Positions 7,927 to 18,900 of a stretch of 28,500 nucleotides of DNA are shown piece after piece. The stretch comes from Silene noctiflora. Its lineage: Eukaryota > Streptophyta > Magnoliopsida > Caryophyllales > Caryophyllaceae. The stretch is taken from the NCBI GenBank assembly GCA_009801015.1, contig VHZZ01008952.1, positions 26,303 through 54,802 of the forward strand, in the 5' to 3' direction. The translations under genes and the position numbers were made by a program. Numbering within the stretch: position 1 is the stretch's first letter; each line of letters begins with the position of its first letter. Under the pieces are notes generated by a model, which did no database searches, was not told the DNA's origin, and saw nothing but the letters and a program-made list of their open reading frames with translations.

Positions 7927-10900
7927 ATGGCTTCTACTGCACCACCACCATCATCATCTAAGAGGCGTGATTCTTCTTCCGCTACTAATAGGGAAGGGGA
8001 TCAACTCGTCATCACCCCTTTAGGCGCTGGCTGTGAAGTCGGTCGTTCTTGTGTTTACATGACTTACAAGGGCAAGACCATTATGGTATGAACCCCTATA
8101 CTTACTTCTTCAACACCGCTTTTTCTCAAAACCCGATTTATCTTTCAATACAAATAATGAGGTTTTACTTTTTCCAGTTTGACTGTGGTATTCACCCTGG
8201 GTATTCTGGCATGTCCGCTTTGCCTTACTTTGATGAGATCGACCCTTCCACTATTGATGTTCTTCTTGTTACTCAGTATGTCCGCTTTCCCTTAATTTGC
8301 CTTACTGTGCTATTCATATTGCTACGTTCTTTATTCACTCCGCCGCCACTCACTGCTGCAGCTTTCACTTGGATCATGCTGCATCTCTACCCTATTTCTT
8401 GGAGAAGGTTTGTGTTTCTATAAACTCTATTTCTATTAAGCTGCCTTTTTCTCCTTCACCTTAAACCTACGATGCCCCTCTCTCTTATCAGACAACATTC
8501 AAAGGAAGAGTTTTCATGACCCATGCAACTAAAGCTATTTACAGATTGCTTTTGTCCGACTATGTCAAAGTAAGCAAAGTTTCAGTTGAGGACATGCTGT
8601 TTGATGAACAAGATATTATTCGTTCAATGGATAAAATCGAGGTTGGTTTTCTCTCCAAGCTCACAATAGAATCCTCGTATGTTTGTGGACTCTGCTGTTC
8701 ACATCTTTTTATTTTATTTCCATGACCGGTCTAATTTACGAGTATGATTATTTGAAAGGGGATTAATTGCGAGACATACCTTTTAATAGGCCTGACTTGT
8801 GAAACACTCCCTTTAATTTTTGAAAATCTATTTTTTATGTGAGACACTTCCCAAAGTCCATTTCTGCTGGAAAAAGTCCGATATTGATGCATGCCAAACA
8901 ACATGTTCTGTATTGTAATTTTGTTATTAAGATTCTTAGGTTCTCCAAGCAAGGGATTGGGATTAAAAACTCATCATTTCGGTTTCCAAGTTTTGAATCA
9001 AGAGTTCAAAATCAAATTCAAGTCCCCAAACATTATCTTTAAGAACTTTGAATATTATGGTGATTTGTTATCACCAGGGTTTGATAATTAAGTAATTATG
9101 CTAGTTGATGCATAGTCTACTTGGTGTTGATGATAGTATACAATGCTTTTGAGCTCAACTATGCGAACTACAGTGGCGGAGAAATATGTAAAAGTCTATT
9201 TCATGTTGAACTCCTTGTTATTTAAGAAAATCGAGTATTCTCTCGTTCCACAAAGGTCAGTGACTGGAATGTTAAGTTGTTAAACTTTTTTGCCGGAAAA
9301 AGAATTTGGATAGTGTAACGTAGAAGTAGATTTTTTTAGGGGTGAGTTTAGATGAAAAATTAAAGGAGTATTCAACATGTTTGGTAAACAACATATTGAT
9401 AAAGAGTAGTAGATTTATTCTAAAAAGTAGAATAATCAATGAACATGCTAATTACGTGTATTTTTATTTATAATATGCAGATATTAGCATTGAGATAACA
9501 TATTCAACACCTATGTTACTCCGACGCTCCACTTAACTGCCGTGTCGCGTGTCAGATACGTGTCGGTGTCAGACACGACACGACACTTGGATTTAGACCA
9601 CAAAATAGGAAAATTCACCCAAAATAGCGCGTGTTGGAGAGTCGGAGTAACACAGAAATCAACACTACATTGTTTAGCTTAAATATAATTGTATCTCCTA
9701 TTTATTAAACACGTTTTCTTAATCCTGCTAATAGAACGTGATGGTCAAACCTATTATCAATTATTATCTGCTAATTATCATCTGCTATCTAAAACTGCTT
9801 CTGCCAATTGAGAGACAAGGCCAGCGTCTCACAATTAATCCTTTGAGATATTGTTTTGGTATTGCCTTCTGTTGTTATGGTGTGCTTCTTCACTGTAGTC
9901 CCGCGGTTCATTTTTTCGAGCAATTTTTTACTTTGTTCTTATGCAGCTCTTAAAGTGTCATTACTCCTTGAAAATTGACTCGGTACTTGGATACATGTGA
10001 CGATTTTTAGGTTATTGATTTCCATCAGACTCTAGAAGTTAATGGCATTCGTTTTTGGTGTTACACTGCCGGTCATGTCCTTGGTGCAGCCATGTTCATG
10101 GTGGACATTGCCGGAGTGAGAATTCTATACACAGGAGACTATTCTCGTGAAGAAGATAGACATTTACGTGCTGCAGAGACCCCTCAATTCTCTCCAGATG
10201 TATGCATAATAGAATCGACCTATGGTGTCCAACTCCATCAGCCTAGGCACATAAGAGAAAAACGCTTCACTGATGTCATTCACTCGACTGTCGCTCAGGG
10301 GGGTCGTGTTCTGATTCCCGCATTTGCCCTTGGTCGTGCACAGGAACTACTATTGATTCTTGATGAGTATTGGTCAAATCACCCTGAACTTCAAAACATT
10401 CCGATATATTATGCTTCTCCTCTTGCCAAAAGGTGCATGGCTGTCTATCAAACATACATAAATGCCATGAATGATAGAATTCGCAGCCAGTTTGCTAACT
10501 CAAACCCATTCGACTTTAAGCACATATCTCCACTGAAGAGCATTGAAAATTTCGATGATGTTGGTCCCTCTGTGGTGATGGCAAGCCCAGGTGGGCTCCA
10601 GAGTGGGCTATCTAGACAGCTATTTGACAAGTGGTGTTCTGACAAGAGAAATGCATGTGTTATTCCTGGATATGTAGTCGAAGGGACATTGGCTAAAACA
10701 ATCATTAATGAACCCAAGGAAGTCACCCTTATGAACGGTCTCTCGGCTCCTCTCAACATGCAGGTGCATTACATATCCTTCTCTGCTCATGCTGATTCTG
10801 CTCAAACAAGTGCTTTCTTGAAAGAACTTATGCCTCCTAACATTATATTAGTCCATGGAGAGGCTAATGAAATGGGAAGGCTTAAGCAGAACCTTATCAC

Positions 10901-11651
10901 CATGTTTGCTGGCGGAAACACCAAAATCATTACTCCGAAAAACTGTCAGTCTGTTGAAATGTACTTTAGTTCAGAGAAAATGGCGAAAACCATCGGACGG
11001 CTAGCCGAGAAGACCCCAGAAGTCGGTGAGACCGTGAGTGGCCTACTGGTAAAAAAGGGTTTCACTTATCAAATAATGGCACCCGAGGATCTTCATGTAT
11101 TTTCTCAACTTTGCACAGCTAATGTTAACCAAAGGATCACCATCCCATACTCGGGTGCCTTTGGTGTCTTGAAGCATCGGCTCAAGCAAATATATGAAAG
11201 CGTTGAATCTGGCGTCGATGAAGATTCTAATGTTCAAACTTTTAGGGTTCATAACTGTGTGACTGTAAAGCAGGAGTCCGAGAAGCATATATCTCTACAT
11301 TGGGCAGCGGACCCAATTAGTGACATGGTTTCTGATTCAATTGTGGCTATGGTTCTTAATATGAGCCGCGAAATGCCCAAGGTGGTTGACGAGTCTGAGT
11401 CACTAAAATCAGAAGAAGAAAACCAGAAGAAGATGGAGAAAGTCTCCCATGCCCTTCTAGTTTCCTTGTTCGGAGATGTGAAGCTTGGAGAAAATGGGAA
11501 GTTGGTGATTACTGTTGACAACAATGTGGCTTATCTTGACAAAGAGAGTGGCGATGTCGAGAGCGAGAATGAAGGGCTCAAAGAAAGAGTGAGAACCGCA
11601 TTCCGACGTATTCACAGTGCTGTTAAGCCAATCCCTCCCCCTGCTGCTTAG
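7927..11651 (+). CDS. CPSF73-I: Cleavage and polyadenylation specificity factor subunit 3-I (CPSF73-I), 5 coding exons
   Basis: This is the zinc endonuclease that cuts pre-mRNA before poly(A) addition, in the nuclear CPSF complex. Coding exons are 7927-8085, 8178-8275, 8362-8407, 8492-8641 and 10011-11651; phases agree at all GT-AG junctions and the product is 697 residues (Arabidopsis CPSF73-I is about 693). The metallo-beta-lactamase motifs are intact: HFHLDH at 86-91, split after CA of the first His codon by intron 2; GHVLGAA with His173; GDYS with Asp194. The beta-CASP motifs follow: IIESTYG (Glu219), SFSAHAD (His411) and LVHGEANEM (His433). The C-terminal third is the CPSF-core-binding region. 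The N-terminus is a short Ser/Pro-rich stretch, and [16 protein letters not shown] begins the conserved domain. The large last exon carries over three quarters of the protein. Intron 4 (1369 bp) holds a MITE. CPSF73-II is ruled out by the match across the whole protein. Confidence 0.97.
8642..10010 (+). other. CPSF73-I intron 4 (1369 bp)
   Basis: Bounded by GAG/GTTGGT and TTTTTAG/GTTATT, this is by far the gene's longest intron. Its only recognisable content is a MITE-like element (9511-9655). The open frames inside are short and unlike known proteins. Confidence 0.85.
9511..9655. mobile_element. MITE-like element with 20-bp terminal inverted repeats, copy 1
   Basis: The left end CTATGTTACTCCGACGCTCC (9511-9530) matches the reverse complement of the right end at 9636-9655, with two mismatches. 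The 145-bp body carries GTGTCGGTGTCAGACACGAC-type inner repeats and no coding. CAACAC occurs just left (9505-9510) and again at 9660-9665, a possible but imperfectly placed target duplication. Related copies are at 15728, 19604 and 23560. Confidence 0.7.
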
Positions 11652-12996
11652 CCTTTGTTTTGATTTACAGCAAAAAAAAAAAAAAAAGTAGGACTAGCAA
11701 TGTTGAAGCAAGACTTCAACTTCATCTTCATCTTTCATATGACTAGAAACTTAGATGAGACCGTTGTATCTCGGACAGGACTAACGATGATGTATTCATA
11801 AACGCATCTATTTGGACGTCTGTTATTTTGATCTACTGCTTTTTTTAGTTTTGTCTGGGACTGCTGAGCTGAGGGTAATGCAAAGTCTGTTATTTCGTGC
11901 CAATTTTTCTTGGTTATCCCTTTTGTATTGTGAAATAGATGCTCCTGTTACACATTAATGTTCTTCCCATTTCTTTTCTCTATTATATGTGAGTAGTATT
12001 TTAATGAAATGGGAAGAACATTAATGTGTGAAAGGTATAATGTATTTATACCTTCAGTCGAGAGATGATGATCCCCTGTTCTGTTTAGCATCTATTTGGA
12101 TGTCGAGGGTTAAAAATGCAACACGTGCACATTTTTTAGGAAGCCAAATGCAACTTCCATACGATGGACCGGTGAATAACGATGATGTATTGTGGGTTTG
12201 TGTATCCTTCATGAGATAGGTGTGATATAATAAAGACAATTGAAGCTTGGGCCAATGAGGCTACTGAATATCATGGCAAATGTGCAGACCTGTAATCAAA
12301 ACATCAATAAGCACCCAATTTCCAAGCAATCCTTGTTTGAAACATGTCCGCAGCTTTGCAATCACGACTCAATTTGCATCAAGGATTGCAACACAAAGGT
12401 TGTTTTTCAACCGGTGTCTAGTAATTTGTCCCATATGTCTAATAGGCACGATGGGTAAGGTGTCTTACACATTGTACAATACAATCAGAGATGGTCACTG
12501 AGGGCACGATACTCGGGCTTACAGCCTTACAATCTTGTAAAGGAACGACAACGAAAACATTGGTAGATTTCTTATGTGATCCAAAAGAATGAGATCATCG
12601 TTACATTCAACACTTATGAAACACGGCTTAAATTACAAGAAGTCATAAATACAAAAGACTGATTTAACCAAAAGAAGTGAAGGGACCGGAACAATCATCA
12701 TTTTTCCTATACAACGCCATACCTCACTTTTCACTTTTTTTTCTATAACAAATTGTCAAAAATGTAAAGAGAATTCCTAAAACAATCTTAGTTTGTCACA
12801 TTTTGATGGTATTAGACTTCACAAACTAATTCAACCATATCGACCCATTTACAAGGTCTAATGGTAATGGAATACTCTCATCATCAAACATGACTTTTCT
12901 TCATCATTGACATCAGAAACATTCTTTCAACTGGCTGGACTTTGCTGATGAATTTTTGACCAATACCACGACGACAAAACAGAAACTGGTGATCAA
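11652..12996. other. Convergent 3' region between CPSF73-I and golgin genes
   Basis: This holds the 3' UTRs of two genes transcribed towards each other. A 16-A run (11672-11687) lies 20 bp after the CPSF73-I stop, TTGTATTGTG near 11926 resembles a plant upstream poly(A) element, and a perfect 23-bp inverted repeat lies at 11951-12028. No further gene is supported; the 60-75-codon frames here match nothing I know. Confidence 0.6.
11951..12028. repeat. Perfect 23-bp inverted repeat, 32-bp loop
   Basis: The arms 11951-11973 and 12006-12028 are exact reverse complements. They contain TTAATGTTCTTCCCATTTC and GAAATGGGAAGAACATTAA. They lie about 300 bp past the CPSF73-I stop, so a read-through transcript would fold into a strong hairpin. 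Confidence 0.95.
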
Positions 12997-15900
12997 CTAA
13001 GCCACGGTTGTCCGTGAACCAAGTCCTTGGATCTGATGACATACATTATATAAGACAACAGAGCAAAATGAATTCATAAACGCAGTGCCTGGAATGAACT
13101 TTTAGTGAAAATAATGAAACGTTACCTGGTTAACAAGTAAATTAACTTGCTCTCTATACATCTCTTTCAAGTCTACAATATCAGCACGGAGTTCTTCCAG
13201 CTGAAGAATATAATGATTCACAGAAACCAGTAAATATTGTGATGGTTTACTATAAAATTGAAACTAGATAGTAAAATAAATAAACAAAGCTCCAATGACA
13301 GATACTGTTGTTGTGTACATGGCATTTGGACTCGAGGTTTTGTTTCGATTGGCGGTAATAATTGAAGGAGGATAAAGGAGCTAAAACAAGAAGGAAATGT
13401 ATGTTTGGGTGCAATGATTGTTGTGCAGGAGAGAATATAATGGCTTCCCCCAAGGCAATCATAACACTAATCCTCCTACTACACCATAGATTACCCCCAA
13501 ATGAGGGTGATATATCCACCGTTTTTCTCCACCAACCACCATCATCTTTACTAATACACCAGCTTCTTATTTTGCTCATTACACAGGATTTAATTTATTA
13601 CTCTCAAATTTCAATCCAAGCAAGCCTTTGATAATACAATACAACATCAGAGCCTTAGTTCCAAAATGATTTGGGGTTGTCAGTCATTACACCAATCCTC
13701 TACCTCTCACAATCTTTTCCGACCCAATTTTCGAGCATCCTAATCGAGACATTAATCAATCTCCATCTCACATGCCAAAACCATCTTTAATCTGTTCAAC
13801 ATCCCTTTATCCGGGCAATTCTCAACTTCTCCAGAACTACCTCATTTCTAACTCAAGCCTTCCTTGTATGGCCACACATCCATCGTAGCATACTCATTTC
13901 TGTCGCATTCATCTTTTCAACGTGACTGTTTCATAGCTCAACACTCCGAGCCATATAACAATGCATGTCTAACTGCCGTGCAGTAGAATTTACCCTTTAG
14001 TCTCTCAACTTTAATCCTGTGAGCCACATCTCCATCTAATTCTCCATCTTTTTGAATAATAGACCCAAAATATCGAAAAAAATTCAGATCCTTGTATTCC
14101 CATCAAAAGTGACTGTCCCCGCTTCTCTACCTACACCTTTGCTAAACCTACATTCCAAATATTTGGTTTTACTTCTACTTAGTCTAAATCCATGAGCTTC
14201 CAAAGTATAACTCCATAGTTATAATTTCCTTTCGACTCTATACCAAGATTACCAACAATACTTTAGAAATTTCAACTATTATCTAAATTTGTTACCCAAT
14301 ACCAGACAAGCTGTAATTGTATAAAAATCAACATACCTCCTCATCACGTTCTCCCATAAGCTCGAGAGCTGCAGTGTGTCTTCTTCGAAGAGCTTCCAAC
14401 TCTGCCCGGATTCCAGGAAGCATGGCAGCCTCCGTTCGCAACTTTTCACACTGTAAAATGCATTCAAGTAAGGATCGAAGAACTAAATCTCATGAATACA
14501 AAAAAGAGCAGAGACCAAACCTGCTCCGTCATTTTAACTAGCTCCTCCGCAAGTGAATCACGAATTGATTCTAATGAAGCCTGAAAAACACGAGAATTTA
14601 TAGTCACTTTCTTATGCGACTTTCAACGCCTTTCCCTCCCTCCGTCACTAAGTCTCTAGCATGTTTATTAATGTCCCTATTCAGACAGTACACTGTAATT
14701 AGAGCAAGGCGACACGACAAGATCCCGCTTCCCACATGTCCACTTGCATGTTAGTCAAGCACTTCAAATAACCACATTTACTTGTTTTTAGTGTCTGCAG
14801 ATAGGCAGCAGTATTAAAGGTAAACTAAACAAGAAAGGAGCCTGACAACAGACTTTTAACGTGGTAAGCAATGTCCAGTTATGTTATCATCGAGCTTAGC
14901 TTGAAAAGGAGCAACTTGCGCCAAGGCAACGAAGCGCAAGGCGAAGGCAGTGCCTTGTCGACACAAGGTGCACCCTTTTTGTAAACACAATTGTATTTAC
15001 AAAGTGTGGCTGCGCTTTTTTCTATTGTAAAGTAGGAGTCCTTCGATGCAGTTCTCAATTTTCATCTTGGGTCACTCGGAAACAACCTCTTTGTGTTGTT
15101 GACCCATGGGTAAGGCTGCGTACAACCAACCCTGCAAAACCCTACAATTTGTGGGAGCCATTGAGGCACTGGAGTAATGTTGTAATTGTATTTTCAAAGT
15201 AAGAATTATGTGAAACAATGCCCTTTTTAGGATTGTAAACTGGCCGAACACGTAAAGGAGTGAAAGCTAAAGATAATGTGGCAAAGAGCAGGCATAATTA
15301 AAGAACTAGATGAAAAGAAGGCGAATTGCATAGAGTGGTGTTTTGGCTAGCACTTAATTGAGTTTGGCTTAAGTGCCCCTCAAGCCTATTCATACCAGCC
15401 TATTCAGGGTTTTCTACAAGTAGACAGATATTGGAAATTCATACCAGCCGTGACATATAGGATGCAAGTTCACCCTCCTTTTGCCGAAGAGTAGCTTCAA
15501 ATGTACTTGGTGTCATACTTTTTAGATAATAGGGGCTCATGGTGGCCTCTCCAGAATTCCTCCGCTCCAGAAAAGTGCTAGAAGAGCCAAGAGATGCCTG
15601 CAAGAAGAAGCTTTCTTCCATGTTGCCCACACTGCTTGCACTTGATAGTTTACGGGTTAACATCCCTACACAAGCATTCCATATTTTAGGGGGCCAAAAA
15701 TTCTTAATATTGTTATTCTAAAAAAACCTACATTACTCTGACTCTGTCGCAAGTGTTGGACGTGGCATGGTATCAATTGACAGATTCTTGTTTTGGCCTT
15801 AAATGAGGTGTTTTGCCATGTCTGAAAGTCAGAGTGTCGGACATGTGACGCATCCAACGTGAAGTGTTGAAGACTCGAAGTAACACTTCTTAACATTACA

Positions 15901-18900
15901 CTTTGTACCATTTTCAAAGGCCGACTTGTTCTTCGACGTGGGACTTTGTTCCGCCAAAGAAGCAGACTGTGCACTGGCTGCCTTCTCCAAATCTGATTTA
16001 GCTGCTTTCTCCCGCTCTAAATCCTATGTTTATACATTTTGTTAAAATGCCAAGACAAAAATGATTGAACTGAAATGCAGTCTCAATATATGCCCGATTT
16101 GAAGAGCTTCCAACCTGCTGAAGAAGTTCTCTATGGGCTAGTGATTCTTGCAATTCACTTTTGTGTTTTCTTTTAAGTTCCTTGATCTCCTCTTCCAGCT
16201 GACGTACACGGCCTTCATGAGTATCAGCTACTTCCTTTGCTGCAAGGTACTCCTGCCGATTCTCAGCTGCCCTCTGTCTTTCCTTTTCAAGGGATTTATT
16301 TAGTTGTGTCTGCTCCGTTCTGAGGCATGAAATCTACAAAAACAATCTGCATAAGCTACCATTTTCTTTCTCCTCTGGCTATCTTTCTCCCTCATACCCC
16401 TTGTCAACTACCTTCAGCAAAAAGAGACTTGGGGGATGGGGGATTGAACATTGACTGTCGAGTGGGGGGATGGGAGTAGGCTACGCCTACAGCTGAGGTC
16501 GGTTGGAGGTGGGGATCTATGTGGTAGGAGATGGTCCGGGGGGGGGGGGTCAGATGGTGTGGTTTAGGTGGAGGGTGGTGGCGGAATGGTGGTCGTGTGG
16601 GGTTCGTAGTGGCAGGCAGTCAGAGAGTGCGGTGGATTGTGATGAGCAAGAAATTAAAGAATAAAATTTGAAAAGATGGTGAGTGGGTGTGCTTGGGTCT
16701 ATGCGGGTTATGAAGAGTGAAGTAAATAAGGCCTTGTAGACTGTGGAAGCCTCACCATAGAACTACTACACCTTCTAACTGTTCAAGTTAGCTGACCCAA
16801 GTTTTTTGAATATAAGGCGACTCCTGTTAAAAGTTTTGAAACCAGGATCACAGCAATTAAACATCAAGGAAATTACCTGGGCCTCAAGAACATTTATTCG
16901 AGAGAGCGTTTGCGATAAGCGCTCATTTATAGATCGCTCTCTTTCCTCAGCAGCCGCAGCCTTGGCTTCTGCTTCCTGTTTACAAAACCCAAAAAACTAA
17001 GTGCAAAAGATTGGAGTAGGATTTATACCCCTCTTGCCGATCATTAAACTCCTTTTACAAAATTAGTGCTAACACAAAGGGGAGTGTAAACATCAATCTG
17101 AAGTTTGTGATGCACAATTAAATTAGAGAACAAACAGATACCTGAAGTCGTGATTGAAGAGTTCTCTCCACAGTAGCCCAAGCTTCAGCCTTCCGGGCAG
17201 ATGTCTCCTGCAACACAGAAAGGGACAGCCTGTTATCAGAAACCAGAAAATATGCAAAACTTGACAATTATCATTTTACAGAATCAACCTGCATAGCTTC
17301 AATTTGGCGAAGGAGAGGTCTAGTGGATTCAGGAAGTTGTGAAACCAGTTCCTCACACCTGCGCTCACTTTCCTGGGTACCAAAGACGTTAAGACCATTA
17401 GAATAACTATACAAACAAAAACATTACCTCTAATTCAAAGACATAGTGAGGCTGGCAGATAACTTATAATGGAATCTGTGTAATAAAATGCACCGAGTCT
17501 CTATTACTTCACAGTACAAGAAACATACAGAGCTCAATGAGCCATTAGAATAACAGTGAGTGACCAAATAGACATACTATCAATTAACAGTGAGTGACCA
17601 AATAGACATACTATCAATTGAGGACATACTTGATATCGTTTTTGAAGGTCCTCTATATCTCTTCGTAACATGTCCTCCTTAACAATTCCCTGTAAATTAC
17701 AAAGAGCATGCATCCAGTATCATGTTATCAAGCATATTATCCTTACTTCCAGATAAAGTTGAAAAACTAAAAAGACATCAGTTTAAATAACATAATGCCA
17801 ATCATGAGAAGATAACCTGTTGCTCTTGTCTGGTTAGAGTTTGTCTTAATTCTTCAAGTGCTTGGACTAGCATTCCTTCGCGTTCCTCGGCCTCCCTTAG
17901 ACGACCTTCCAGCTCAGCTCGGGCCTCATTATTGGTTCGTGCCTCTGCTAATGATTCAGCCTCCTTTGCTGCATTCAGGGCATTGGTGAAATATTCTTTT
18001 TGCGTAGCAAGCTCGGCTTGGTGCTTCTCAATTGTATCTTGCAGAACCTTCTCCGTTGCTGCCTTATCTTTCATTATGTTCTCAACTTTGTTCTCTTCAA
18101 GCTACGCATACAGAAAGAAGTGCTCAGTGGTAACAAAATAACAACGCACCTAATACCAGGTGAACTTGAACAAGAAATATAAACACCTGAATGAGTAGCT
18201 AGAATTCAATACACAATATTTAAAAGATATAAGATGACTACTTAGTGAAAGGAAACAAACTCAATAAGTCAACATGATCCCACAACAAAGATACACAAAA
18301 TATAGACAGACTTACGGGCTATAGCAGTTTTAAACACAAGAACCAATAATATTTTCTCCAAACCAACGAAATAATCCAATATCAATTTATTGATACAGAA
18401 GGAAAAAAAAAAGTCAAATTAACTATAATTAAGAACACCAGAATACAGTAATTGGCCATCCCTTATTTACTAAAGCGACAACCAATGGAGGATTGTGGTT
18501 ATAATAATAAAGGCTGATCTATCAGCACACAACTTTTCTTGGAATATAAAGTACAAATTTGTAAAATATACTACCCATTATCCACTGTAAATACCCATAG
18601 CCCAGAAAACAAATCAAAATTAACCAACTCCAGAAAGCAGTACCTGGTAATTGAAAGCAAAGCGTCCCTGAGCTATGAAACTTTAAAGTGTGTAAAAAAT
18701 CTTTGTAACTTTTGAAAGAAATATTTCATACCAAAGCATCCAAGTGTTTGAAAACTAAAGAACAGTAGTTAGACTAAGAAATAAACTTTGAAATTTGTAT
18801 TTGTTTTCAGGTGTGACATTCAATAAATATCTAAATCGATGAGGACTATATGTCTAGTTTCTGGGGCCAAGGCAGGGGTACTTCCCTTACATTTATTTAA

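Noticed and set aside
11249-11524. Antisense frames within the last CPSF73-I exon
   Set aside because: Shadows of a strongly conserved coding exon on the other strand.
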